A stretch of 64,000 nt of DNA from Myoxocephalus aenaeus (GCA_038501785.1 JBAMJR010000180.1:6448001-6512000); one strand, 5' to 3'; shown: positions 47,652 through 60,829, counted from the first letter of the stretch. A program made the numbers and translations. Notes: a model not told the origin generated them from the letters alone.

Positions 47652-49157
47652 GAAGTTCAATCACCGCCATTGTGAAGCCTTGTGGATTAATCCCTCACTT
47701 TAGACAGAGCGTTAAGTAATACTGTAAATTAAAGCTGCATGTTAAAACACCACATGCTGTGCCTGTGGATTGCGGCCGCAGGGGATTTGACAACTACTTT
47801 GGTTTGGATTTGAGCTCCGGGATTTGTGACATTAATTAAACATCAGAAAATGCATCCCCGAGTGCACGTCGACCCTCTCCGTATCCCGCCTAAAGACGTT
47901 ATGTATACAAACATACATTTCCCCGTGTGGGAGCTCCTCTGGAGAGTAAACCTTTAAAAGAACCGACGCCTGCAGAATTTTGAAAAAAAAAAACGTTTCC
48001 TGTAAATGCAAAGCGCCGTGTGTGTGCGTGGGCCGAGCGCGACACTGTTAGCGAGTGTTGAACACAAGTGCCACCGCCACTGTATGTTCAGCCAAGTGAC
48101 ACTTTCGCCATGGAAACAGATTATCTTTTCTACTATACTCATTTCCATGACAACAACGCCATCAAACATCCCGAGGCAGCCATCTTGTCTGTTGCGGTGC
48201 AGGCGGACGGGGTTTAATTTGAGCAGATGTGTTATACCTGCTCCGTTTCTGTGCCCACGGCCTCACTATCAGGACCGTTACGCTCTCGATAAAGAGATGC
48301 AGATTCACAACGTGTCCTCTTCTGGTGATCTCTCCAACACTTAGAAGTCGGCACAGGGATAGCCGGACCGTTTCTCACTGTGACGGTCTCCCCTCCTACT
48401 CTACAGACAGTTACACTATTCTGCACGCTCTCAGATGGGTTTCCCACCCCACAGGTTTAGAAGTCCCGGCATCTCTTGATGATTTTCGATGCGTGCGCTC
48501 TACTTGTTGTCATACGTACCCTCTGGTGGTTCAGACATGGGAGGGCTCAGACAGTACATGTGGTAGCCTCTGTCACAGTCGTCACAGAACAACAGCTGGT
48601 CCTGGATCAGGGGAGAGATGTATAAGCATATAAGCAGATGTTATTACGTGGGATTTGAAAGGAGCAGGAGCATCAATTTAATGTGTTTAGTACTTGAAAG
48701 ATATGAATTTGTGTAATACTAATACATTAAAGGTTTTTTTTTTTTATTGAGAATCCAATTATCTATTTGAAACACTGTGGATTTTTATTTTGGGCAAAAT
48801 TCTCTTCACAGAAATAATTCTTTGCTCTCTCAAGGCGACGGAAAATAATAACCTGCACTGTGACTTTATCGTCTGCACTACAGTGTGTGTGAATACAAAT
48901 ACCTGCTTACTCTTCGGGAATAAAAGAAAAACAATGTTGACATGTGTGTATCTTGAAAACGAAAATTGGTTTCTTCCCTGTGGCGTTTCAAAACGGCTGT
49001 GAGCAAAGCAATTAATCTAAATTAGCTCCTGGATCAATGTTCAAAAAGTGGATTCCTTCATGGATCAATAAAGTAAACTTGCCCTTCATATAAAAGACTG
49101 TATGAAACCTAAATTCAAGCGGTATTTTTTTTTTTTTTAAGGTTTTCCAGTATTGTG

Positions 49158-49212
<55 letters not shown>

Positions 49213-51786
49213 TGCCACATGTGTTCGGGGAGTTAACATGTATGCATAAAGTGAGAACCTACGTCGTTCTCAGAGGTGCCACACAGACTGCAGGACTTGC
49301 ACTCGATGCACTGCCAGCGATAAGTCCTCACCGCAGCCGTCATGTTCACTGTGAACTGCAGACAGGACGGGTGGCCTGAGTGCACACACACACACGCACA
49401 CGCACACACACACGCACACACACACACACACACACAAGCACACACACACACACACACACACACACAAGCACACGCCCACACAATGTTTTTCACCATCGCT
49501 TTCTGTATTTTGAGGACAGTCATCTATCATCTACCTATTCTATCTATCTGTCAGTTTGTTGTCATACATGTGATTTATCTCTATTTAAACGGGAGGGTAC
49601 AGATGTAAACATATCTGAAAGCTGGTCTTTTCACATAGCTGAAATGTATAGTACTGTATGTATAATGTGGTTTAAATCTTGAGAACTTCAAACAAATGTT
49701 GTCATTTCAATGCTTCCGGATGAAACATGGAAACAATGTGTCCTTTTCCATTGCAGGCCACTTCTGTGCCACTTAAAATGTTTTCTATCTCCCTCCTTAA
49801 CGCAGTTATTAAAATCTTTCCAGGTACTTGCTTGATACATCATCATGGCAACAGAAACATTGTTTTGTCATCCTTGTCTCCCGAGCTTCATTCGTCTTCT
49901 TTGTGCGTGTTTATCAAGAAGAGGACCATACCAATGCTTAGCACGCCGCAGCCCATTCACTACAAATCACGTAAATCCTTTCAGTTCTGCTTTTTATTTT
50001 TCAGATGGAAAAAAAACAGGTCGAGAAAAATATGTATACACAGTACATGCAATCAAGTAAATAAGTTCACAAATTCTTCACCATGTACACTGCAATCTCT
50101 GCATGTATACACATATACAAGCACATCCCACAAACCAAAACAAAAGGGATTTATAATGGGGAAATGACAACACAACCATATTTGATAAAATAAATCATTG
50201 TTGACCTCTACTCCGATTAGATTCACCCTTCACAAGCACAGTACACACTAAAGGAGGCCGTTCTCTCACAGACTCATCGGAGCTCTCGCAGCACATGGGA
50301 CACGGTCTCAAAAAGAAGAAGAAGACAACGGGTTATATCACAGTTGTAAAGGAGGTTGTTTCACAAGCAGCCAGGATTGAAAGGAATGCAGCAGACAACA
50401 TTCAGATTGTGTTTTGTTTTTCTTGAGGGGGGTCAGACAAGAAGGTCACACCAAGATTACATTTAATTGTATCCATTCATATTTGAATGCCATTCTTTTG
50501 TTTGGGAACACTGTGATCAATCAATAAGACCCCTTCAAATGAAAATAAGTGCCATAGTGTTTATGCACTTCTGACAGTTAGCATCATATGTATTGCATAT
50601 ATTTGGGGTTGCATGCAATTTTGTTACATATCAAAAATTGCATCTCATGTGCTTCATCTATTTGATATCCATGGTATTCTACAAAAAGTTATAAAATGCT
50701 TAATCCTGTCTCTGACTGCGTTTATAGTGTTATCACTTGTGATAAATGGATTATATTGTATAAAGAATAGCACTTTATTATCAGGTGTTGATGCTTTTTA
50801 AAATAATGTTTTCAAGCGCATTATTTATTCCTGGCACTCTCAAGCAGCAACAATAAATTCTTCTTGCAGAGAAGATTTTAGCACATTTTACATTATAGCC
50901 ACTGTTTTCCAAAGCATGTCATATTGTTTACGAAGTTTTTGTGTGTTTTCTACCTTTCAGGCAGCCAGAAGGGAAATTAACTTACAGAGAAGATGCATGT
51001 ATGTTTTTCAAGTTATGTGACTTAACAGTAATCAAATGAACCTGCACTTAAACGTATTACAAAGTGACACATATAAAAGCAGGCATTAATTTAATTTAGT
51101 TTCATGTACAGTGGCCTTCTAAGGACAATAAGTCCCCAAAGTACCTTGTTAGTGTTAAGTTCATTGCTAAAAGTCACATATAATGTGAGGTGATGCTACC
51201 GCGTTAGCTAACATTTGTGAAATACCATTTGTAAACTACTTTTGTATGTTTTTATATTTGGTAGAACTTCCCAAATCATTATGTATGTATTTTGTCCTTC
51301 GGGGCCACCATCGTTAAAAAAAAAAAAAATCTGGGGTCCGTTTCAAGACTCTGAAAATGGATTTTTCAATTGTAGTGAAAAAAATGTAAACCCTTAGCTG
51401 CCTGGAAGGTGAGAAAACCCCATAAACAAATCCAAAACATAACAGCAAATGTGTATCGATAAGACTGTACATGATTTGTAGTAGGCGGGCTAAAACAAAA
51501 CAGAACAAAACACTGGTATGGTCCATCCATTGAAGCGTAACAGGAGTCGAAACTTGCATTTATTTATATAGTAAATACGAAATCTATGCTCATCAAAATG
51601 GAACATTTGTGCATCAACAGAGGACCGCCTTCCTCCTGTCAATCATCCCCTTCCGCGGTGCCCTACCTGAGCGTCCACAGTCCGCACAGGAGATAAGGTC
51701 TTCAGGACAGCCGGTCTTCTTTGAGCCTCCGAGGCAGAAGTCGCAGTAGCCGTTGGCGATCACTGAGCCGTCCGGTGCTTTCTTGG
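47514..51786 (-). CDS. dpf1: DPF1 (D4, double PHD finger protein 1), last four coding exons
   Basis: Minus strand, in transcript order: 51786-51667, 49375-49263, 48601-48520, 47584-47514 (stop TAA at 47516-47514). Phases agree at every junction. Together they encode about 128 C-terminal residues, the two PHD fingers: [86 protein letters not shown], ending [12 protein letters not shown]. That C-terminus fits DPF1 rather than DPF2 or DPF3 (recalled). DPF1 (BAF45B) is a nuclear subunit of neuron-type SWI/SNF (BAF) complexes; the tandem PHD reads acylated/unmodified histone H3 tails (family knowledge). N-terminal exons (Requiem domain, C2H2 finger) were not found up to 64,000 and probably lie beyond the window. 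The acceptors at 49375 and 47584 are preceded by GU repeats in the transcript. Confidence 0.95.
47590..47648 (-). repeat. (CA)n, i.e. (GU)n at the dpf1 terminal-exon acceptor
   Basis: About 29 CA units on the + strand read as (GU)n in dpf1 pre-mRNA. They end only a few bases before the acceptor TTACAG (AG at 47586-47585) and so occupy the position of the polypyrimidine tract. Confidence 0.95.
49154..49207 (-). repeat. (TG)n, i.e. (CA)n downstream of a dpf1 PHD exon
   Basis: In dpf1 pre-mRNA this is a CA repeat starting about 55 nt after the donor of the 113-nt exon (49375-49263). Confidence 0.95.
49382..49482 (-). repeat. CA-rich tract, i.e. GU-rich, directly before a dpf1 PHD exon
   Basis: About 100 bp of (CA)n with occasional CG and AA interruptions on the + strand. 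In the transcript it is a GU-rich tract ending at GUGCACUCAG, the acceptor of the exon starting at 49375. Confidence 0.95.
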
Positions 51787-52196
51787 CTGGAGGGAGAAAA
51801 AAGAAGAGGGAGGCAGGTCAGAAACGAGTTCAGTCTACTCCTGCATGGGCTTTTGCCGAAGGGAGGGTGATACGAGGTAAAATGTGTAGATGTAAAGCAA
51901 AGAAGTAGAAAATAGATCTGTAACTATAAGTCCCTGTTGCCAGACTGCACACCGGGGCCAGCTGGGCGCAGCACTCTGTCTGTCTGTCTCTCTACTTATC
52001 CATCTGTTTGCTTTTGTTAAAAAACGAGCACCGGTGTAGGCCGGAGCCGGAGCCGGAGCCGGAGCCTGGGACTCACCGAACCCTCCCAGCTCACCCAGAG
52101 AACGGGAGACGGGGAGGCACAGAGAAGGACGCCTGCTGGAAGCCCCCAGGGTCTGGTATTTTCAAGGGAGGAGGAACTGAGGAATGACGGGAGTAT

Positions 52197-52198
<2 letters not shown>

Positions 52199-52289
<91 letters not shown>

Positions 52290-52642
52290 TGTGTGCATAG
52301 GGATTTTGTCAGGACAGACCTGCCATCCTGCTGAGCGCGGAGAGGCAAGAGCTCCACGTGAAGCCGTTTTATAATGATTATTAACAAGAGAGAAATTCCC
52401 CCTGCCTGCCTGAGCGCTGTGTACATATGTGTTTGTATGCATTCCACGTCTGCCCGCATCCCTCCGACTGTCTGTCTCCCTGCCTGTCTTACTGCTGTTG
52501 ATTGCATAATCACTTTAATGGAAGCAATCACATAACCACTGCAGACTATTTTGTATGTGCGCTTTAACGCGATGGACAGGTCCTTCAACAATGACTCACC
52601 AGGCAGGACGAGGCAACGGTGAGTACAATAGAGTGGATTACG

Positions 52643-52724
<82 letters not shown>
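52199..52724. repeat. Opposed (TG)n and (CA)n arrays
   Basis: (TG)n at 52199-52286 and (CA)n at 52648-52724, the latter followed by (TA)n to 52739. They are complementary within one strand, separated by about 360 bp, and lie upstream of the first dpf1 exon in the window. Confidence 0.95.
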
Positions 52725-52739
<15 letters not shown>

Positions 52740-54999
52740 CTGGCACGCACAGAAAGCTATTCGCTCTGCAGAAAGACAAAAAGAAAAAGGCAGACACAGA
52801 CAGTGCTGCAGGTGATAGCGCGTGCATGTGCGAGACAGAGCGAGGTCATTTAATCCATCCATTTCAGGGTGGAGTTTGGTTTGGCCGGAAGGGAAGAGGG
52901 TGAAAGGGGGTGAGAAGAGAAGGAGGAGTGAGAGAGAGATTGGGTTTCTACTCCGTATGGGTCTGGCTTTAATCCTCCTCGAAATAAAATAATAATAAAA
53001 AACTCTCTGATCAGGATGACAGACAGGGGAGGGAAAAGATGAGCTGTACCTGCTACATGCAGAATTCAACAGGAGTGCTCTGAGCAGATAAAAAAAAAAA
53101 AAAAAAGCAAGAGGCTGTCATCTTTACTGAAAGCAACTGCATAGGACTTTACTGCTGGGCTGTGCACTTTCATGTGTGGTGATGAAAGTGGAGAGACGAC
53201 TGTATCTATGGAATTAATATTGAAATGTAACATGTGCGCGAGGATTTCCACCGCTACCAATTTCCTGCATTATAAAATAATGAAACTGAGTCTCGGCCAT
53301 CAGGAGAAACGCCGTCTTGCACCTGAAATTCACAACGTATTATTTCAACGCAGATGGCTCCATCCTCATAATTCTCCGTAATCTCCTTTTTTTTCCCTCT
53401 TATGAGATCTCGCTTGCGTCAGCTTTAAAAAAAAAGATGATACTTTTTCATTATAGAAAAAAAAAAAACACCATGCACATCATCGGGCCAGTGTGCTGGC
53501 GAGGGTTAAGCAGATAGGTCCCGGCCAATTTGTCCCCAACTTTTATTAAAAAAATCATCAGAAAGTCAGTGTGGTGCTTCATTTCAGCGATATTATATTT
53601 ATAGGATGATATTGAATTCTGCATCGGCACCGCAGAGGAAGATTGCCATTATTATTATTACAGAAGTAGCAGTAGTAAGACTCATAGGTGAAATGTGACA
53701 TTGCTTCATTTCTCCTGTAGCTGTCTGTGGTGTTTTGAGCTAACGTGCTCACAACGATGCTAACAGGTTGATGTTTGTTTAGCAGGTACAGGGATTTTTT
53801 TTTTTTATTCTGAAGGGAGAAATATTTTGTACAATGGAGCAATAAACAAAACTGAGTACATTCTGTTAGTTTTGACACTAAATGATGCTGATTATGAGCC
53901 CATGTTTACTAAATCTTCACCTGCATGGTCATTGTTTTTTCAGGTATTTGTATTAAAAACAAAGTATTGGACAAATTGTCACAATTCATCCTGAGGATGG
54001 ATATTACTGTACAGTATGTACCAAATGTAATGGCAATCCATCAATAGTGGTTGAGATATTTCCGTCTGGTCCAAAGTGGTGGACCGGCTGACACTATTTA
54101 TTATTTAGAGCATCAGTGTGAAATACAAGATGTAAACATGCCGGAGTTAATGCTAATTTACATTGGAGCGTCTGTGCAGACTGTTTGAACGAGGAACAGA
54201 ATACAGTAGGTTGAATGATTCTGGACGAGCATACAGTATATAAGTGTATTTACTTCTTTTACAGTAAGAACAACAGGGCCAGATGTTTACCGAGTCTGGC
54301 AGAAGGACGTATACTGTAGCGCTGCAGAGACATATGTGCCGTGCAAACCCTGGAGCCAACGCAAACACGCTTCTGTTTCCTTGTTCTGGTCAAATAAATT
54401 GCTTTTTGTCTTCGCTGCTTTTATATATTTTTTTATTCGGGCTGCTGATTGGGCCTCGCAATCCCTGGTGGGATAAACTAGACAGGCACACATGTGGAAC
54501 GCCAGACACACACACATTCAGGCTATGTTTTATCTGAGTCTGTGTGCATCCCTGTTTGCCTTTGTAGTCATCCCTGTGTGTGCGTATGCGTGTGCGTGCG
54601 TGTGTGTGTATGTGTGTGTGTGTGTGCGTCTGTGTGTGTGCTTGAAGGCCCCAGAGAGTGAATCAGCAGGTCCTGACGCATGCGAGTGAGCCGGGGCTGC
54701 CCGCTGGCCTGCCTGCATGGAGGCAAAAAAACTCCATCAATGATTAAACGCCTGTGGCCGTGTTTCAGAAGCCGCCTGCAACCGCAGACACGCCATCGCC
54801 AGGCAAAGGGAGGGAGGGAGGGAGGGGTGAGGGCCGCGATAGAGAGAATAAAAAGGAGTGAGCTAATGAGCAGGAATAACACTGATACAAGCCAGGTTGA
54901 TAAAAAAAAATAAAAAAAGTGTTCTCTTTCTCTTTCTTCTAACCCTCTTGTTAGTTTTACCTCTGCTCCGTTTCTAAATCTGTACCTCTTTCAGCCACC

Positions 55000-55047
55000 C
55001 TCCTCCTCCTCCTCCTCCTCCTCCTCCTCCTCCTCCTCTTCCTCTCC
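55000..55047. repeat. (CCT)n trinucleotide repeat
   Basis: About 12-13 CCT units followed by more pyrimidine-rich sequence to about 55130; purine-rich (GGA)n on the dpf1 strand. Confidence 0.9.
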
Positions 55048-56540
55048 TGCCCATTTCTTTTCTTGCCTCCCTCCTTTACCTGACCCTCCTCTCCCTCTCC
55101 TCCCTCCCTCCCCTCCTCTCCTCTTCCAATTACCAGGAGGAGTATGAGCAGAACCGCACACTTCACAGCTTTCAAGTGTTGGAGAGAGATCCTCCTGGGA
55201 ATTATCCAGCAAGAGATGAATCCTCAAATGCTCCTCACCCCCACCAAACACCTACCCTTCCCCATCCTTCCCTCTCTGCTTATAATTTTCTCTCCCCCCG
55301 TCTCATTTTCTCTCCCTTCCTCCTCCATGCTGCTTCTTCGTTACCTTGCGTCGTTATCTCGCTCTCTGAACCGCCTCTCGCCCCGCTCCTCTTTTCAAAT
55401 GAAAGTCTTCTTTCTCACTTTTAGCAAAAATAATTGTCTATGCTCACACGTCTCACTTTATTTTATCTCGTTTCATGTGTTATTTATGTATTCAGGGATT
55501 TGATGAGGCACTTCTTTTCTTTTTCAATTTTTTTTTAACATTAATAATGTGTTTTTATGTGGAAGAAAAAACAAAAAGTGGAGAAAAAAGATAAATTTGG
55601 AGGCAAATTATTGGAAAGCAACGGTTTCTCTCTTTTTGCACTCCAAAAACACATGTATTTAAATGAACCTTATTATAGTGTCCAGAGTGTGTTTCTGTTG
55701 TGTGTGTTTTAGTTTTTTAAGTAGAGAAACACAAATTGCAAGAGAAATAATTGAAAAATTCTATTTTCAACCCTGAGAGAATAATTTCATCTGGCGATGA
55801 TGTGACTATTACTGCAGGAAGAACATTTATTAACTGCAACTGTATTCAAGAAAAGGAGCAACCTTATGAAGAAGTCCAGAAACCTAAATATTGAGAAGTC
55901 GTGACCCGATGTCCTGCATTGTCCACCATGCTTCTTCCTCCAGTGTCTCCCTTTCTGTCTCCCTTCAAACCTCATCCTCATCCTCCTCTTCCTCCCTCCC
56001 CTCCGTCTCACTTTGACCTGGAATCAATAGCACAGACTCTGGCTGGTCGATAATCTCGTCCTTTGGCCGGCCGTAGTGGAAAGCCTCATCAATTTAGTGA
56101 TTCCAGCCGAAATAATTTACCTCTTTCGCCACACACACGCAAACAAATCGGCAAACCTGTTGACTTTTCTCACTTTTTCTTCCGTCTCGCTTGTGTAACC
56201 TTTTCTCTCTGATTTCATAGAATGTTAAAGAATATCACGACCCTTTGCACGGCGTTCTCTTGAACTGATTGAGGGGACTTAATGTTCCTGTTTTACTTCT
56301 TCAACTCTTTTCTATTCTGTCGTGACGATACACATGAAGGTAACCCTCCGCCATTAACAAAAGGAGCGCAAGTTGCCGTGGCTACCGTCATGGCATAAAA
56401 TACAAAACTTGATTTATCAAGGCTGAGGCTGAGATGGGGATTAACAAGCGACAGTTGAGTGTTGAGAGCGCTTTTCACTTTCAGAGTGTCTGTTCCTCAC
56501 AATTACCGAAGGCAACAAACATTCTGGCACTGCAGTTGCA

Positions 56541-56990
56541 GATGGGAGGAAGGGGTGAGGATGAGGAGGAGGCTCATAGGTGGAGGAGGAAGATGGGAAT
56601 AAGGAGGAGCAGGCAGGGAAGGATTTCGAGAACGAATGGGGCAAAAAGAGAAAAGAGAGGAGGAAGAAGAAGAGGAGAAGGAGGAGGAGGAAGAGGAGAA
56701 TAAGGAGGAGCAGGCAGGGAAGGATTTCGAGAACGAATGGAGCAAAAACAGGGAAAGAGAAAAGAGAAGAGGAAGAGGAGGAGGAGGAGGAGGAGGAGGA
56801 GGAGGAGGAGGAGGAGGAGGAAGAAGAAAATAAGGAGGAGCAGGCAGGGAAGGATTTTGAGAACGAATGGGGCAAAAAGAGGGAAAGAGAAAAGAGAGGA
56901 GGACGAAGAAGAGGTGAAGGAGGAGGAGGAGGAGGAGGAGGAGGAAGATGAGGAAGCACAAAGGGGAGAAAAGGAAGGGAGGGTGAAGAA
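56541..56990. repeat. Polypurine tract with a three-copy 42-bp core
   Basis: About 450 bp almost free of pyrimidines on the + strand, dominated by GGA/GAA. A 42-bp core starting AATAAGGAGGAGCAGGCAGG and ending GAGAACGAATGG is present three times at 56598-56639, 56699-56740 and 56829-56870, separated by GGA-rich spacers of differing length. Confidence 0.9.
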
Positions 56991-57320
56991 GAAAAAAGTG
57001 TCTCCCGTTGTATCGGAGCAGCGGTGTGTGAAAACACACACGCTGCACTCCTGTCGCCTCGCTGCTTAATGAGGAGAGCCTCTCAGGAGTAGCGCACGCA
57101 CACACAAGCACAATGAGAGCACACATGCACACACAGATGAAAACACCCACAACCACAGTACAGTAAAGCACGCGCACACACGCACACACATACACCCACA
57201 CACACACTCAAAGATTTACAACTCAGCCTTTGCATAATAACTTTTGCAGTCCAGTTTCAGTCCCATCCCCCACTTGCTCTCTTTAACATGATGAATGAGA
57301 GTCCGTGTAACCTCGTGCAG

Positions 57321-57321
<1 letters not shown>

Positions 57322-57389
<68 letters not shown>
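57322..57389. repeat. (CA)n microsatellite
   Basis: About 34 CA units. Confidence 0.95.
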
Positions 57390-57391
<2 letters not shown>

Positions 57392-57959
57392 ATTACGGTC
57401 ACAGAAAATGCACGTATTTAAGAGGAAACAAAAGGATAAACAAATAAAAAGCACATAAATGCCGATTCACACAGACACAAAAGCCCCAAATGCTCAAGGA
57501 GACATCTTCAGTTTTTTTTTTTTTAAATGCAGAGAAGGAGGCAGAGATGCAGTCAGATGGAAACCGTCAGTCACAGATGAAAAGTCACCGGCTTCCTTTC
57601 TCTCTCTCTCTCTCTCTTTCTCTTCCCATCTTCATCCTCTCACTCCTGCACCCATCCTCTTCCTCTTTGCACTTTCATGCGTTCTCATTATTGCTGCTGC
57701 TCTCTCTGCCTCTGATTCGATCTCTTCTCTGCGCTTCATTGTGCTTCATCTCTTCGCTTCCCTTTCCCTTATTCGGTATCCATCTATTTTTTTTCTTCCC
57801 TCTGCTTTACTCTCAAAAAAAGGAAATTGGAACTCTTTCCTGCAATCCATCTGTTGTCACACTAATGCCTGCACCAGTGCTCTCTTTTCCCTCTGTTTCG
57901 CCCCCATTTCTGCTCTTTTTCCATCCCTGCACCCTCTAAACCTACCCCACCCCTCACCC

Positions 57960-57960
<1 letters not shown>

Positions 57961-57990
<30 letters not shown>

Positions 57991-58204
57991 AGTACTACTT
58001 TCACTCATGTCCAGTCAGCAGGTTGCGTAACTCCCAGTGCATTGTGGGTCTGGATGCATGCATTTGTGTGTGTGTGTGTGTGTGTGCAATGTGAGCTTGT
58101 GTGCAGAGATGACATTGCAAAGTAAAGAGGACAGAGGCAGTTTTGGTGCATAATAAAACTTGATCTATTGCTGCTTTGTAATCACACTGACCCACAGAAA
58201 CAGA

Positions 58205-58246
<42 letters not shown>

Positions 58247-58342
58247 CACACACACACGCACACACACACACAGTACGTCAGGCTCTGCAGTCTGCAGATA
58301 TGTGCACATTTAGCAAACAGACGCGCATGCCAATATATCTCA

Positions 58343-58404
<62 letters not shown>
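57961..58404. repeat. Cluster of CA/TG arrays
   Basis: (CA)n at 57961-57990, (TG)n at 58067-58086, CA-rich at 58206-58272 and (CA)n at 58346-58403, separated by short unique sequence. Confidence 0.93.
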
Positions 58405-58406
<2 letters not shown>

Positions 58407-58486
58407 GACACCAACTCCCCCATGAATCATGCATTTAAAGAAATCGCACGTAGACACAGACATACACACTTTCTGTGCATACGCGT

Positions 58487-58528
58487 GCACACACTTTGTG
58501 CACACACTTTGTGCACACACTTTGTGCA
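58487..58528. repeat. 13-bp tandem repeat, 3 copies
   Basis: ACTTTGTGCACAC is repeated three times, the last copy incomplete, just after a CA array. The GTGCAC core is palindromic. Confidence 0.9.
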
Positions 58529-59125
58529 CATGTACTCACATTTGCACACACTTAAAAAGAGCCACTTAGCCAGCGCAGGCTTGTGTCCCTGTCGATGAAG
58601 AGTTAAAATGCAAATAATTAATCCTATTTTGTTCCGGGGAGAGAACCGGCCGGGCATGTGACTGTGAAATCCTGTTTGAATTGTGCCCAACCTCACATGG
58701 TCCACTATACATGTGCGTCAGCCCGGTGCTGTTATGTGTCAAAAAATAATAATACCAGCTGGCCAAAAACAAAACATGAGGAAAAGAGAAAAGGAAATTT
58801 TGCACACAAAAAAAAAGAACAAAGTGAAAGGGAAGAAGCATGCATCCCATCATTTGTGGCGTTTTGGCACTGGAACGGGGGAGTTGGAGTTGGAGGTGGT
58901 GCAGATTTCTTTGTGTATTCAGTCAAGGTGGCTATCGCTGCTTGTGCTAACTACTAATTAGGATTTTATTCCAAACAAACCAGAATTCTAAAAAGCCACG
59001 GTTTCATGCGGCAGAGGATTTTTTTTTTTCTTCTTCTTCTTCTTCTTCTTCTTTTCCACAAAGTATTGCCACTGTAATCTGACAGAATACGGAGAAGTTT
59101 TCATGACTGAAAATGTAAATTTGCA

Positions 59126-59288
59126 TGCACTTTTTGACTACTGTCTTTAATGTCTTTTTTTGTTATCTTTCTTATATTTATCCTGCTTATTGTACATTGT
59201 GTGTGTGTATAAGTACGAAGAGCAAAGTGAAACCTGTGTCAAATTCCATGTATGTGCAAACTTACATGGCCATTAAAGCTGATTCTGA
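59126..59288 (+). mobile_element. LINE 3'-end-only copy
   Basis: This matches the 3' UTR of the LINEs at 2213 and 21590: ACTACTGTCTTTAATGTC, AAGTACGAAGAGCAA, CAAATTCCATGTATGTGCAA, ending in ATTAAAGCTGATTCTGA. It is a heavily 5'-truncated, independent insertion of the same family, located in the putative dpf1 intron. Confidence 0.85.
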
Positions 59289-59486
59289 GATGTTTTTGCA
59301 TCATAGTAGAAATAATGTATGAATACGCCTTCTCTGAAACTGTTGCTGCTTCTTATTCCGTCCTCTCCTCTCCTACAGTAACCGTTACAGTCGGCCACAG
59401 ACAGAAAGACAACGCGCAGTCAGACAGAGATGGATGGTGTGCGGGTGGAGTCGGGGTGGGCGGGGTGGTGTTGCTGTTTGGGGTGT

Positions 59487-59513
59487 GGGGGGGGGGGGGG
59501 GGGGGGGGGGGGG
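59487..59513. repeat. Poly-G tract (27 G)
   Basis: 27 consecutive guanines inside G-rich sequence; poly-C on the dpf1 strand. Confidence 0.95.
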
Positions 59514-60343
59514 TTGCGGTGGGGTGGGAGCATATCCAAACATGGCCAAGGCAACCGACGAACACGAGCAGCCGGCAAGCCACAGCGCCACATGTTAAGA
59601 CAGAATACCAAATGAAGCAGACTCCGATATTACCCAGCCTGCACCACTGCGACTGTCTGGGGGAATCTATATGATGAATCATGAAGAGACTCCGGTTCTT
59701 TAGTATAACTCTCTGCTCCTCGCTCTGCTTCTGTCTTTTGTCTGTTTTTCCATCTCTCTCTCTCTCTCCTCCTGGTCTTTATGTCATCCTTAATGAACTC
59801 CTCCGCTCCCTCTCTTCTCTCCCATACTTCAACTTCTTCCATTCTTCTCTCCGTCTGTCTCCTCTCTTCTTCCTCTTTTCTATTCTCTCCATGCATCTCG
59901 TCCCTTCCCTACTTTCTCTCTCTTTCTTTCTCTCTCTCTTTTTTCAATGTACATAACAGTGTAGTCTTTAGGAAGGGAGCCATGGCATGGTATCTATGGC
60001 AACCGGATTGCTAGGCAACAGCCGATTCTCCCTTTCCTTTTTCCTCCAGCCGCGCAGCAGCGGCAACAATCAACCAATCAAGAGCTGGGGAGGAATGCTG
60101 GTGTGCACGTGAAAAGTTCAGAAGACATCCAGAAAGAAGCGCCGCACGCGCTCCACCTGCACATGTGTCGTCTTAACATGTGAGGAAACACATGACGTGA
60201 AGCGAACGCACAAAATCAATCCAGGAAATTAGAATGTAAAATGTCTTGTGATAGAGGACAGGCCTGAAAATAGAAGTTCAATTAAAAGAAACAACAACTC
60301 TGAATGCAAAACACAAAGCTGTGTTTTCCTGTTGCTGCTGTGA

Positions 60344-60368
60344 ACACACACACACACACACACACACA
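60344..60368. repeat. (CA)n microsatellite
   Basis: About 12 CA units. Confidence 0.9.
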
Positions 60369-60725
60369 TACACACAAATAATAGGCAATTTAGGCACACA
60401 TATGCTCATCAACATGCAATTACACCTCTGCGCCGTCACCACTGGAGCCCATTGGGAAGAAGTTTACAAGACGACTCATTAAGCACAGGCATCTTGGGCA
60501 ATTTGGAAAGCTTTGGCGTTCTCCATAAGAGCAAGAAAACTCATCAGATATCTACAAAACTTTGAGAACATTTAAAAAAAAATGTTCACTGCTATTAAAA
60601 AAATGTATCACATGATCAATTTAAAACGCATTACTTTACTTGTTTCCCGCCTCTGAAAATCACACTCAGAAATTGGTGGCATGGAAAGTTCTGGTGGCAA
60701 ATATCTTTCGATGCCGAGACAGCGC

Positions 60726-60734
60726 GCACACACA

Positions 60735-60821
<87 letters not shown>

Positions 60822-60829
60822 CACACACA
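60726..60829. repeat. (CA)n microsatellite, long
   Basis: About 50 CA units with one interruption near the start and one near the end. Confidence 0.95.

Noticed and set aside
52091..52750. Long frames with His-Thr or Val-Cys repeats, here and at about 20 other CA/TG arrays
   Set aside because: CA/TG microsatellites lack stop codons in most frames; not genes.
54680..54913. Possible upstream dpf1 exon (C2H2 finger) in the large minus-strand region
   Set aside because: No Cys/His pattern of a C2H2 finger and no matching splice sites were seen here or elsewhere from 51.8 to 64 kb.
56441..57207. Several long frames (up to 234 codons) of poly-Ser/Leu/Pro or poly-Glu/Arg
   Set aside because: Translations of the GGA/GAA polypurine tract and its complement; all six frames stay open, as expected for such repeats.
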